Assembly: GCA_934167095.1 (NCBI GenBank)
Contig: CAKPKE010000002.1
Span: forward strand, 75,144 to 139,143
Reading direction: 5' to 3'
Source: an uncultured Clostridia bacterium
GTDB taxonomy: Bacteria; Bacillota; Clostridia; TANB77; CAG-508
DNA: 64,000 nucleotides
The stretch's first letter is position 1. The number at the start of each line of letters is the position of its first letter. A program made the position numbers and the translations under genes. The notes beneath the pieces were generated by a model. It was not told the origin of the DNA and made no database searches. It saw only the letters and a program-made list of their open reading frames with translations. Below are positions 35,687 to 44,220 of the stretch, piece after piece.

Positions 35687-37762
35687 ATGGGCGATAACAT
35701 GATGTTGTACATGATGATAGGCGTTGGAGTCCTATTTGCGGTAGTTGTAGTAGTTTACTTAGTTTTAAGGAAAAAACAAAACACTTCTGAATACAAAGAA
35801 TTAAGGCAATTACGTCAAGGAACAAAAGAAAACTCTTTTTCATCAGAACTATTATATCAAAAATTATATAATTTCTATATAAAAACACCTTTTATAAAAA
35901 GGTACTTATTTAAAATAAGAAGAAGACTAGAAATTATAAATATTGATGATGAATACTTAACAAGAAAGCAAACATCATCAATATTAACAAAAGCCTTTAT
36001 GGTAATAATTCCATTGACATTAGTAATTATTCTTATGACAAAAAGTAATATGTTACTTATGGCGATATTGCTATTATTTGAATTATTCATGGTGGACTCA
36101 ATTGTAGATGGTATGGTTGATAAAATGGATAATAAATTACTTCTTCAACAAATAGATTTCTTCGCAGAAATAAGACATGCTTATCATGAGTTTAATATGG
36201 TTGAAGAAGCTATATATCAGGTAGCTCAAGGTGATAGTGCTCCTGAAATGGCAAGACAAGCTGAAAAAATTTATGAAATACTAATTTCAAATGATCCAGA
36301 AGACGAACTTGAAAAATATTATGATATAGCTCCAAACAGTTATTTAAAAGAATTTGCAGGAATTTCATATTTAACAAAAGAGTTTGGAGATAGGACAATT
36401 GATAAAACATCATTGTATTTGAAAAACTTAAACAACATAAGTCAAGAAATGCAACTAGAAATATTAAAAAGAGATAAATTAGACTATGTATTCCAAAGTT
36501 TATCAGTAATTGCAATAGTACCACTTTTAGCATTAGAACCAATTAAAAATTGGGCAGTATCAGACTTCTCATTTACATCAAGCTTTTATAATGGAAGCAA
36601 AGGTATGATTGTTCAATTGTTAATAGTTGTACTTACATTCTTATGTTACATATTAACAAGAAAATTAAAGGATAATGGTTCAACAGTAATTCAAATTGCA
36701 CCAACAAATCCTTGGATGGAAAAAGTATATAAAATTCCATTTATAAAGAAAATTGTTGATTTATTTATACCAAATGAAGGAACTAAAGATAGAAGAAAGC
36801 TAAACAATTTATTAAAAGATTCAGCTTCAAAAGATAAAGTCCATTGGGTATATGTTAAAAAATTAACTTTAGCATTATTTGCTTTTATTGGTTCACTTGT
36901 AATAATCTGGCAATTACATGTAATAGAAACAAATTACATTTATACAGAGCCAACATCTACTTATGATATAGTTGGGCAGATGTCTGATAAAGATTTAAAA
37001 ACAGCTAAGCAATTAACTGAAAGCGATAATCATTTTATAGATATGTTTAAAGGAAAAACAGACACAACACAAGAAGATGTTGAAAAGGCAATGAAGAAAA
37101 GCAAGGACTACAAAGATAGTGATGACAGCGAGATAAAAACGGCTGCAACAAGAGTACTACAAAAAATAAGAAAAATAAATAGCCAAACTCTTCAATGGTA
37201 TGAATTACTTATATCAATAGCAATATGTCTGGCTTCATATAAATTACCAAATGCATTGTTACTATTCCAAGCAAAAATGAGAAAAATTGAAATGGAAGAT
37301 GAGGTTATGCAATTCCAAACAATTATATTAATGCTTATGAGAATAGAAAGAGTAAATGTTGAAATGATATTAGAGTGGCTAGAAAGATATTCAAATATAT
37401 TTAAAGAGCCAATATCTAAATGTGTAAACAATTATGAAAGTGGTGCGTGGGAAGCATTAGAGGCAATGAAAGAGGAGGTAAATTACAAGGACTTTATTAG
37501 AATTGTAGAAAGCCTTCAAGCAGCAGTTGAAAAAATACCAATTGCAGAAGCTTTTGATGAATTGGATTCAGAACGTGAATACTATCAAGCAAAAAGAGCT
37601 GAATCAAACGAAAGACTAATTGCAAGAAAAGGAAGAATAGGAAAATTAATAGGATTTGCACCAATGGTTTGCATGTTTGTAGGATACCTAATTGTACCAT
37701 TAGTATTTATAGGATTAACAAGTATGACATCATCATTTGATACTATGCAATCAATGAAGTAG
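35687..37762 (+). CDS. Fused TadB-TadC-like inner membrane platform protein
   Basis: A 691-residue protein with two T2SSF-like halves. Helices near residues 9-30, 103-140, 258-275, and 303-325 make the first unit; 390-415, 500-525 and 650-680 the second. Each half carries a cytoplasmic helical region ending near a membrane pair (LLLQQIDFFAEIRHAYHEFN..; VMQFQTIILMLMRIERVNVEMI), as in GspF/TadB/TadC. In Tad systems TadB and TadC are separate genes of about 300 residues, so this looks like a fusion. A hydrophilic insert rich in Lys/Asp occurs around 425-480. ATG lies 13 bases behind GAGGAGGTG. Confidence 0.8.
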   Translation: MGDNMMLYMMIGVGVLFAVVVVVYLVLRKKQNTSEYKELRQLRQGTKENSFSSELLYQKLYNFYIKTPFIKRYLFKIRRRLEIINIDDEYLTRKQTSSILTKAFMVIIPLTLVIILMTKSNMLLMAILLLFELFMVDSIVDGMVDKMDNKLLLQQIDFFAEIRHAYHEFNMVEEAIYQVAQGDSAPEMARQAEKIYEILISNDPEDELEKYYDIAPNSYLKEFAGISYLTKEFGDRTIDKTSLYLKNLNNISQEMQLEILKRDKLDYVFQSLSVIAIVPLLALEPIKNWAVSDFSFTSSFYNGSKGMIVQLLIVVLTFLCYILTRKLKDNGSTVIQIAPTNPWMEKVYKIPFIKKIVDLFIPNEGTKDRRKLNNLLKDSASKDKVHWVYVKKLTLALFAFIGSLVIIWQLHVIETNYIYTEPTSTYDIVGQMSDKDLKTAKQLTESDNHFIDMFKGKTDTTQEDVEKAMKKSKDYKDSDDSEIKTAATRVLQKIRKINSQTLQWYELLISIAICLASYKLPNALLLFQAKMRKIEMEDEVMQFQTIILMLMRIERVNVEMILEWLERYSNIFKEPISKCVNNYESGAWEALEAMKEEVNYKDFIRIVESLQAAVEKIPIAEAFDELDSEREYYQAKRAESNERLIARKGRIGKLIGFAPMVCMFVGYLIVPLVFIGLTSMTSSFDTMQSMK

Positions 37763-37774
37763 GAGGAAAATGAG

Positions 37775-38401
37775 ATGGAAAATGCAACAAAGGCGCTAGA
37801 AATAGCTGGTGGAGTATTATTTTCATTAATAATATTAGGAGCTTTAGTTATGGGATATAATAAAATTGCAGAGCTAAAGCGAACTGAGTACAAAGCATCT
37901 GAAGAAGCACAATCTGCTAATTTTAACAAAGATTATGAAGCATACAATACATCAAGTGTTTATGGAAGTGAAATTTTTTCACTTGCAAATAAAGTGGCAG
38001 ACTATAATAAAAGATATACTGAAGAAGATGGATATGTGCCAATAGTATTAAGTGTAAAATTAAAAAAAGATTATGACAGCTTTTTTCAAAAAAATATAAC
38101 GTATGATGCAATAGAGTTAACTCAAAGACATGAACAACTAGCAAATAAAATAAAAACAGAAGGTTCAAAAAAAATTACAACTTCTGCAGGTATTACAAAA
38201 ACAGTTCAAGAATGGGCAAAAGTTTCAAATGTAACTTTAAGACAACATTTTGGAACAACATCTAATGAATATACTGCGATAATATCATATAAACAATTAA
38301 CAACAACTCAAAATGATATTGCAAGAACAACTTTTAAATGTATTAGTTTTGAAAATGACTCAAATGGAAGAATCAAAAAAATGAGTTTTGAAGAAAATTA
38401 A
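37775..38401 (+). CDS. Pilin-like protein 1, leaderless MENAT type
   Basis: A 208-residue protein that begins MENATKALEIAGGVLFSLII, i.e. directly with a short polar cap followed by the hydrophobic helix. There is no basic prepilin leader and no GxxxxE cleavage site, so it looks like a pre-matured type IV pilin. After the helix comes a conserved FNKDYEAYN segment shared in pattern (FNxxFxxY) with three other proteins of the locus. The rest is a hydrophilic head ending FKCISFENDSNGRIKKMSFE. ATG lies 8 bases behind AGGAGG, 12 after the TadBC-like gene. Confidence 0.75.
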   Translation: MENATKALEIAGGVLFSLIILGALVMGYNKIAELKRTEYKASEEAQSANFNKDYEAYNTSSVYGSEIFSLANKVADYNKRYTEEDGYVPIVLSVKLKKDYDSFFQKNITYDAIELTQRHEQLANKIKTEGSKKITTSAGITKTVQEWAKVSNVTLRQHFGTTSNEYTAIISYKQLTTTQNDIARTTFKCISFENDSNGRIKKMSFEEN

Positions 38402-38422
38402 AAGAAAGGGGGTATGCTCTAA

Positions 38423-38953
38423 ATGGAAAATGCAAGCAATGCGTTACTAATGGTGGCAGCTGTACTAATAGGAGTAATGATTATTTCTATTGGAGTATAC
38501 CTGTTTTCAGTGTTTGGCGACTCAACAAGTGCTATTGAAAAACAAATAGAACAATCACAAATTGCAAAGTTTAATAGCCAATTTACAAAATTTGAAGGAT
38601 TAGAAAATTGTACAATTTATGATGTTGTAACAACAATAAATTTAGCACAGTCAAATAATAAAAATTATGATTATACATCAGCTGATATTTCTGCATATAA
38701 TTCCGACTGGCAGACTAAAAATCAAATAATAAATGGACAAGCACCAAATTATATATATGTAGGATTAAAAGGTGTGGATGGTTCAGATAACGGTTTAAAA
38801 CAGGACATAACTAATAACACAGATTTGATAAAAAAATATTCAACAACTACTAGTGTAGACGGAGTAGTACCGGTATACTTTAAATGTGTAAATGTTTCTG
38901 TAAATAGCATAACAAAAAAAGTTCAAGGCATTATATTTCAAAGATTAAACTAA
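38423..38953 (+). CDS. Pilin-like protein 2, leaderless MENAS type
   Basis: A 176-residue paralogue starting MENASNALLMVAAVLIGVMI with an N-terminal helix to about residue 32. The shared motif appears as KFNSQFTKFEG, then TIYDVVTTINLAQSNNKNYD. The C-terminal end (VPVYFKCVNVSVNSITKKVQG, then IIFQRLN) matches the FKC..(I/V)xFxx ending of pilin-like protein 1, supporting common ancestry. ATG follows AAAGGGGGTATGCTCTAA. A consensus promoter follows it, so expression of downstream subunits can be uncoupled. Confidence 0.75.
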   Translation: MENASNALLMVAAVLIGVMIISIGVYLFSVFGDSTSAIEKQIEQSQIAKFNSQFTKFEGLENCTIYDVVTTINLAQSNNKNYDYTSADISAYNSDWQTKNQIINGQAPNYIYVGLKGVDGSDNGLKQDITNNTDLIKKYSTTTSVDGVVPVYFKCVNVSVNSITKKVQGIIFQRLN

Positions 38954-38994
38954 ATAGAAAATAGAAAAAAATAGAAAAAAATGAAAATAATGTG

Positions 38995-39023
38995 TTGCAA
39001 AATTATATTTGTAATGCTATAAT
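38995..39023 (+). promoter_or_regulatory. Internal promoter within the pilus-like locus
   Basis: TTGCAA (38995-39000), a 17-bp spacer and TATAAT (39018-39023). It lies 27 bases before the next subunit gene and gives a second transcript for the 39-43 kb genes. Confidence 0.78.
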
Positions 39024-39049
39024 TTTGTATATTAGAGAAGGAAAACTAC

Positions 39050-39478
39050 ATGAAAAAAAGTCTAATAATTATAAGTATTATAGTATTATCAATTATTTCA
39101 ATATTTGTATATAAATTTTATAATTATCAAGCTATGAAAAATGCAAGTATTAAAAATAATAAAGTTTATGAGTCATTTTTTAATGAGCAAGTACTTGGAA
39201 CAGATGTAATATCTTTAATAAATAAAGCTATTGATAATAATGACAAAAATGAAGTTAAAAAAGACTCAAATGGCAAATATATAGATAATGGCAAAAATTC
39301 AGTACAAATAGAAATTAAATTTTTAGAGCTTGACAAAACAATATCAATGGAAGCGATAAATGGACAAGGTTATACACAATTTGTACATAACTTTGGAACA
39401 TATAATTTTAAGTGTACAAAAATAGAATATCATAATAGTACAAAAAATGTAAAATATATGTACTTTGAACAAATCTAA
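39050..39478 (+). CDS. Single-anchor pilin-like protein 3
   Basis: A 142-residue protein that begins with two lysines and a hydrophobic helix (SLIIISIIVLSIISIFVYKF). Unlike its neighbours it lacks the MENA start, but the head repeats their plan: KVYESFFNEQVLG, then DVISLINKAIDNNDKNEVKK and an FKCTKIEYH ending near YMYFEQI. It is therefore a divergent member of the same family, with a conventional anchor. ATG follows GAGAAGGAAAACTAC. Confidence 0.7.
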   Translation: MKKSLIIISIIVLSIISIFVYKFYNYQAMKNASIKNNKVYESFFNEQVLGTDVISLINKAIDNNDKNEVKKDSNGKYIDNGKNSVQIEIKFLELDKTISMEAINGQGYTQFVHNFGTYNFKCTKIEYHNSTKNVKYMYFEQI

Positions 39479-39546
39479 TATGTTATTAATGTTTTAACTT
39501 TTAAGTTAAGTAAAAATTTTTTTATAAATCTAAGGAGGAAATAATT

Positions 39547-40023
39547 ATGGAAAATGCGAGCAAAGCATTAATTATAGCAGGTGCTATACTTTTATCAATT
39601 TTAATTATAGGATTAGGAATGACAATTTATCAAAAAGCATCAGGAGCAATGAGTGGAGCAGATTTAGGAGGACAACAAGTTCAAACATATAATGCAGAAT
39701 TTTTACAATATACAGATACTCAAACAGGAGCAAATGCAAGAGCTTTACTTCAACTAATTCAAAATCATAACAGATCAAATCAAGATGACCCATCAAAACA
39801 AATATCTTATGTGATAAATACAACAGCAGTAGCTAAAGCAACAGCAGTATCAACAGCAACAACAGGTGATGCTATAAAACCTTTTGAAGCACCAGAAGAT
39901 GGAGCAGCAACAACAGGAGTATTAAATGATATAAAAGCAGGATATACTTACTATGTATATTTCCAATATAGTAAAACTGGTTATATAACAAAATGTACTA
40001 TAACAAGAGTAAAAGCTGAATAA
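39547..40023 (+). CDS. Pilin-like protein 4, leaderless MENAS type (candidate major subunit)
   Basis: A 158-residue protein starting MENASKALIIAGAILLSILI, the cleanest member of the set. After the helix come Gly/Ala-rich sequence (KASGAMSGADLGGQQ), the shared YNAEFLQYTD motif, ARALLQLIQNHNRSNQDDP and a Thr/Ala-rich linker. It ends in a beta-rich YTYYVYFQYSKTGYITKCTI. The best ribosome site of the subunit genes (TAAGGAGGAAATAATT) and the compact size make it the likely major subunit; that is inference. Confidence 0.75.
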   Translation: MENASKALIIAGAILLSILIIGLGMTIYQKASGAMSGADLGGQQVQTYNAEFLQYTDTQTGANARALLQLIQNHNRSNQDDPSKQISYVINTTAVAKATAVSTATTGDAIKPFEAPEDGAATTGVLNDIKAGYTYYVYFQYSKTGYITKCTITRVKAE

Positions 40024-40046
40024 AAAATAGATAGGATATAAAGACT

Positions 40047-40772
40047 ATGGAAAGTGCAACAAAAGCATTGGAAATGGCATTTGCAGTATTTGTGTTTGTA
40101 ATGGCTCTTAGCCTATCAGTAATAAATTTTTCTAAAGTCAGACAAACAGCAGATACAGTACTAAAATATGCAGATGTAACAGCATATTATGATTATGCAA
40201 AATATGATTCTGAAACAGGTACATATACATACCAAGATGGAGAAGCTTACAGTTATACTAAAACAGGTAACAGAATTGTAGGCTTTGAAACTGTAATTCC
40301 AACATTATATAAATATAATCGTGAAAATTATACTGTTGTATTCAAAAGAGGTAGTTATGATTCTACTACAGGTGAATATTCAGTAACTGGCAATTTAGAA
40401 GTTTATAAAACAACAACAAATCCAAATAACTGGAATACTGATTATACAAATGATTATGATGGAAGTGGAACTAGTACTTCAATATATAAATTTGATATAA
40501 ATGAAGAAACAAAAAGGCATGAACCTTGGGTAGGAAGTGCTACTGAAATAAAAAAGCATTTAGATGCAATTTTTGGTGGCGAAAAATATTATCTGCCTCA
40601 ATATGGTGATACATCTCACTTTATAAACTATAATTTAAATAAATTAAATATGACTGCAAACAGAAATAAAAAATTTATTGAAGAAATAGGAAGAGTTCAA
40701 AGAGAAACAACAGGAATAGTTGGTAATAATACAACAAGTAAAACAATTATTACATATATACAAATCAATTAA
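40047..40772 (+). CDS. Pilin-like protein 5, leaderless MESAT type
   Basis: A 241-residue protein beginning MESATKALEMAFAVFVFVMAL, the same leaderless pattern as its neighbours. The head is larger, Tyr/Thr-rich and beta-like (YTYQDGEAYSYTKTGNRIVG, RGSYDSTTGEYSVTGNLEVY), and probably forms an exposed domain. It ends TTSKTIITYIQIN. 23 bases downstream of the candidate major subunit, with a weak ribosome site (GATAGGATATAAAGACT). Confidence 0.7.
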   Translation: MESATKALEMAFAVFVFVMALSLSVINFSKVRQTADTVLKYADVTAYYDYAKYDSETGTYTYQDGEAYSYTKTGNRIVGFETVIPTLYKYNRENYTVVFKRGSYDSTTGEYSVTGNLEVYKTTTNPNNWNTDYTNDYDGSGTSTSIYKFDINEETKRHEPWVGSATEIKKHLDAIFGGEKYYLPQYGDTSHFINYNLNKLNMTANRNKKFIEEIGRVQRETTGIVGNNTTSKTIITYIQIN

Positions 40773-40807
40773 ATAATCAACTAAAGATAGAAAAATAGAA
40801 AGGAGAA

Positions 40808-40829
40808 AGCTAACTATAATTTGTTAGCT
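40808..40829 (+). promoter_or_regulatory. Hairpin between ribosome site and start of the next subunit gene
   Basis: AGCTAAC (40808-40814) pairs with GTTAGCT (40823-40829). It lies between an AAAGGAG box (40799-40805) and the ATG at 40841. Folding would bring the box to a normal distance from the ATG. Confidence 0.5.
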
Positions 40830-40840
40830 AGAGTAATAAA

Positions 40841-41374
40841 ATGGGAGATAGTTTAACCACAATAATTGCCATATTTTTAGCAGCAATATTAATGTTTGTT
40901 TTTCCTTTAATGGCATTATCTGAAAGAACTGATGATATCTCTGAACTTTCAGTTAAAACTGCAACATCAGAATTTGTTGATAATGTTAGAACTACAGGAA
41001 AGCTAACTTTAGATGATTATGATAAATTTATTCAAACAATAACATCTACAGGAAATTCTTTTAATGTAACAATGGAAGCACAAATATTAGATGAAAACCC
41101 AGGAGTAAAAACAACTCAAGCGGAAACTACAAAAATTGGAGAAAATGTATATTACATATTGTATACAACTCAAATTGAGGAAAAATTAATGAATAGTACA
41201 TCTAAAAATACATTAACTTTAAAAGAGGGAGATAGATTTTCTGTTACTGTAGAAAATACAAATACAACAATAGCACAAACACTTAGAAATTTCTTGTATA
41301 AAATAGCAGGAAATAATACATATCAAATTGCAGCTCAATATGCAGGTATTGTAACTGTAAATGGTACAAAATAA
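40841..41374 (+). CDS. Pilus-locus protein 6, N-terminal helix with beta-rich head
   Basis: A 177-residue protein with a leaderless start (MGDSLTTIIAIFLAAILMFV, then FPLMALSER) and a head that includes a long hydrophilic stretch (DDISELSVKTATSEFVDNVR, TTGKLTLDDYDKFIQTI). This ATSEFVDxVRxxGxLTxxDYxxF pattern resembles the TadE/TadG or minor-pilin heads of Clostridia, though I cannot name a family. It is followed by a strong hairpin. Confidence 0.65.
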   Translation: MGDSLTTIIAIFLAAILMFVFPLMALSERTDDISELSVKTATSEFVDNVRTTGKLTLDDYDKFIQTITSTGNSFNVTMEAQILDENPGVKTTQAETTKIGENVYYILYTTQIEEKLMNSTSKNTLTLKEGDRFSVTVENTNTTIAQTLRNFLYKIAGNNTYQIAAQYAGIVTVNGTK

Positions 41375-41377
41375 AGA

Positions 41378-41430
41378 AAAGCAGTTTAAAGAAGCATATA
41401 GAAAAAGCGACTTTAAACTGCTTTATTTAA
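41378..41430 (+). terminator. Terminator or attenuator in the pilus-like locus
   Basis: A 14-bp perfect stem, AAAGCAGTTTAAAG (41378-41391) with CTTTAAACTGCTTT (41411-41424), followed by ATTTAAAT. It separates subunit gene 6 from the large 560-residue gene. Confidence 0.75.
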
Positions 41431-41450
41431 ATAAACAGAGGTAAAAATAT

Positions 41451-43133
41451 ATGAAATTACAACATCTTGCTATTATTTTTGTAATAATAATAGTTCCTAT
41501 ATCGATAGTGCTTTCTGAATATATAGCATATCAAACAAAAACTATAAAGTATCAAGCAGAATACGACTCAATGCTAATAAATTCAACTTATGATGCAATA
41601 AAAGCTTTCGAAATAAATACTATAAATAATAATTATTCAACAATTAATAATTCAAAAATAAGAGACATAGAAGCCTCAGTTTCAACTTTTTATAAGTCGC
41701 TTGCAACAAACTTTAGGGCAACAGCATATTCTGAAGATGACTTAAAAGAATATGTTCCGTCAATATTATTTACTTTATATGATGGCTACTATATATATTC
41801 AAAATATGAGGACACTGAACTTGGCGGATATAAATTTGGTTTAAAACCATTTATGTATTATTCTTGCAGATATGTTAATGGAAGTGATGATTTTGTAGTA
41901 AATTATACTTTAGATAATAGCATAACTGTAATTGGAAGATTAGGCGGACAATATGTAAATAAGTCTGGATATTTAATAAATTTAAATACAGCACCAGATG
42001 TATCTTCAATATCTCAAGAAATTGTTACAGAAAATTTAATGCTTGTAGACAATAATACTCCAACTGTTGAAAGCTTTGAATATCTTACATATAATGGTCA
42101 AAAAATATATAAGTCAAATGATCCATCTGCAGTAGATAGACAAAGATATTTCTATTATAGTAGTGAATATAAACAAGATTTCATAAATAGCACAGAAATG
42201 ATAGAATACTTAAACAATCATTTAATAGATGGACATTTATATAGTGATAGTGCAAAAAAATATTATGAATCAGCAATAGAATTTACAAACTGGGTAAATG
42301 GAAGTAATTTAAGGTATATTACACAGAAAATGGCAGTAGATTCAAGTGGAAACCAAATAAAATTTTCAACGGATACGCAAGATGAAAAAATTTTTGCAAC
42401 ATCAAATGATAATGATCCATTAAAAAGTGAATCAACATTTAATGAAAATAGAATGGCAGTAATTAGAAAATCAATAGAAACAAATTTAATAACTTCAATG
42501 CAAACGTTTAGTAATTGGTCAAGTGCAGGTTACAGCTTTGCGATGCCAGCTCTTTCTGAAATAGAATGGTATAATATAGAAAATAATGTGGCAATGGTAA
42601 GCTTTTTGCAAGGTCTACCAATAGGTGGAAAAGTTTACAATAATTATTGTGTAGTATCAAATAATACTAATGAAGAAGTAATTGCAGAGGATTCATTATA
42701 TGTAATTGATAGTAACGGAGAATACCATAAAGCTACTTGTAAAAAGCTAATTTCCGACTTAGCAAGTGGCAATGTATCAATAGTGGGAATGTATGCAAGT
42801 ACAGATTTTAAAAGAAAAAGCGTGTCACTTACAGGTGCTGATTCAAATGCACATGGTCAACTTTCAGGTTCAACAGATGGCGATTATGGCTATTATTTTG
42901 GACATTCGCCAACACCAAACACTGCATACACTGGTTGCTACGATTGTATTGTAACAATGGCAGATACTTATACAATAGATGACATTGTTACAGGAGCTAC
43001 AGTAATAGACCAAAACAATAGAAGCATTAATTTACAATCTTTAAATGGAATTAACTACATGCAAATGTTTTTAACAGCCCTAGCAAGAGAAAGATATGAT
43101 ATTTACATAACAAACGGATATTTAATAAACTAA
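41451..43133 (+). CDS. Large single-anchor protein of the pilus-like locus
   Basis: A 560-residue protein with one N-terminal hydrophobic helix (about residues 4-24; LAIIFVIIIVPISIVLSEYIA) and a long extracytoplasmic domain rich in Tyr, Asn and Ser. The membrane-proximal part is helical (QAEYDSMLINSTYDAIKAFE, conserved-looking VSTFYKSLATNFRATAYSED). It then has a repeated beta-like pattern and ends NYMQMFLTALARERYDIYIT. By position and size it could be a tip adhesin or the pilus base. No prepilin leader. ATG follows AGAGGTAAAAATAT. Confidence 0.65.
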   Translation: MKLQHLAIIFVIIIVPISIVLSEYIAYQTKTIKYQAEYDSMLINSTYDAIKAFEINTINNNYSTINNSKIRDIEASVSTFYKSLATNFRATAYSEDDLKEYVPSILFTLYDGYYIYSKYEDTELGGYKFGLKPFMYYSCRYVNGSDDFVVNYTLDNSITVIGRLGGQYVNKSGYLINLNTAPDVSSISQEIVTENLMLVDNNTPTVESFEYLTYNGQKIYKSNDPSAVDRQRYFYYSSEYKQDFINSTEMIEYLNNHLIDGHLYSDSAKKYYESAIEFTNWVNGSNLRYITQKMAVDSSGNQIKFSTDTQDEKIFATSNDNDPLKSESTFNENRMAVIRKSIETNLITSMQTFSNWSSAGYSFAMPALSEIEWYNIENNVAMVSFLQGLPIGGKVYNNYCVVSNNTNEEVIAEDSLYVIDSNGEYHKATCKKLISDLASGNVSIVGMYASTDFKRKSVSLTGADSNAHGQLSGSTDGDYGYYFGHSPTPNTAYTGCYDCIVTMADTYTIDDIVTGATVIDQNNRSINLQSLNGINYMQMFLTALARERYDIYITNGYLIN

Positions 43134-43149
43134 TATAAGGAATAAGTAA

Positions 43150-43965
43150 ATGGGTAAAATAGATTTAAAAAAATGGGAAGAAATACAAAATAGTAAAGAA
43201 GAAAAAATCACTCTTAAAAGAGTATTATTATATTTTATAATATACAGTTTTTTAGGGTTTGTTGTCGAAACAATATATGGCGCTTTAACAAAGGGCGTTG
43301 TAGAAAGTAGACAAAGCTGTCTAATAGGTCCATTTTGTTGCATCTATGGCTTAGGTGCAATGATAATGATACCAGGACTTCAAAAATTCAAAAAATCTAA
43401 CTGGGGCTTATTCATAGCAGGAGCAATAGAAGGTTCTCTAGTAGAGTATGTAGTAAGTTGGGTGGGCGAAATATTTTTTCAAATAAAATGGTGGGACTAC
43501 TCAAATTTACCATTAAACATAAATGGAAGAATATGCATATTATTTGCAATATTTTGGGGTCTTCTAGCCCTAGGCCTAATGAGATTTATAAATCCATATA
43601 TTGATTATTTAATTGATAAAATTCCAAGCAAAGTATCATTATGGATAGCAATTTTAGGAACAGTGTTTTTAGTATTAGACTTATTATACACAGCTTTTGG
43701 GCTAAAAGTTTTTTATACAAAACTTTCAAGAGATTATAATATAGAACTAAAAAACGGAAGTTCAATGGTAATGGATTATAATGTTTTAGAAAATGATACA
43801 ATAAAATATTTATCTAACACTGTATTTTCAAATGAAAAAATATTAAGAACATTTCCTAATATTAAATTTGAAGATAAAGACGGAAATATTGTGTGGGTAA
43901 AAGATATATTAACAGATATAAAACCATACTATTTTGCAATAACAGACCACTTTAGATTAAAATAA
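43150..43965 (+). CDS. CmpB-type putative membrane permease (PF06541-like)
   Basis: A 271-residue membrane protein. The N-terminal helical region contains the family signature YSFLGFVVETIYGALTKGVV, then ESRQSCLIGPFCCIYGLGAM, the pattern of putative ABC-transporter permease CmpB proteins; actual transport has not been shown for most of them. About five hydrophobic helices occupy residues 17-190 and a hydrophilic C-terminal tail follows. It lies 16 bases behind the 560-residue pilus-locus protein, so it is probably the last gene of that transcript. Confidence 0.8.
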   Translation: MGKIDLKKWEEIQNSKEEKITLKRVLLYFIIYSFLGFVVETIYGALTKGVVESRQSCLIGPFCCIYGLGAMIMIPGLQKFKKSNWGLFIAGAIEGSLVEYVVSWVGEIFFQIKWWDYSNLPLNINGRICILFAIFWGLLALGLMRFINPYIDYLIDKIPSKVSLWIAILGTVFLVLDLLYTAFGLKVFYTKLSRDYNIELKNGSSMVMDYNVLENDTIKYLSNTVFSNEKILRTFPNIKFEDKDGNIVWVKDILTDIKPYYFAITDHFRLK

Positions 43966-44021
43966 GTATTTTACTAGAAATGTGTTTATAAGGCTTTAAA
44001 ATTATTTTTATAAAATATTAT

Positions 44022-44113
44022 AAAAAGGTTTTTGTAAATTTTATAAATATAGCCGCTAAAGATGAGCTCGCTCAGAATAGGCTTATATTTTAAAATTTTA
44101 CAAATACCTTTTT
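44022..44113. repeat. Long imperfect inverted repeat (about 32-bp arms), MITE- or terminator-like
   Basis: Left arm 44022-44054 (ends ATAAATATAGCC) pairs with right arm 44080-44113 (starts GGCTTATATTTT) with a few mismatches and bulges. The loop (44055-44079) contains GAGCTC. It lies between convergent genes (CmpB-like and the dacF C-terminal half) and could be a bidirectional terminator or a tiny non-autonomous element. A second, smaller hairpin (AAACCAC 44148-44154 with GTGGTTT 44176-44182, then T7) follows. Confidence 0.65.
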
Positions 44114-44220
44114 TGTGTTAAAAAATCATTTAGGCTCTAAGTAGACTAAACCACCTTGAAAATACTATGCTTATAGTGGTTTGAGTGCTAAGTTTTTTTA
44201 TATCTTTTTCAGCCACAATA

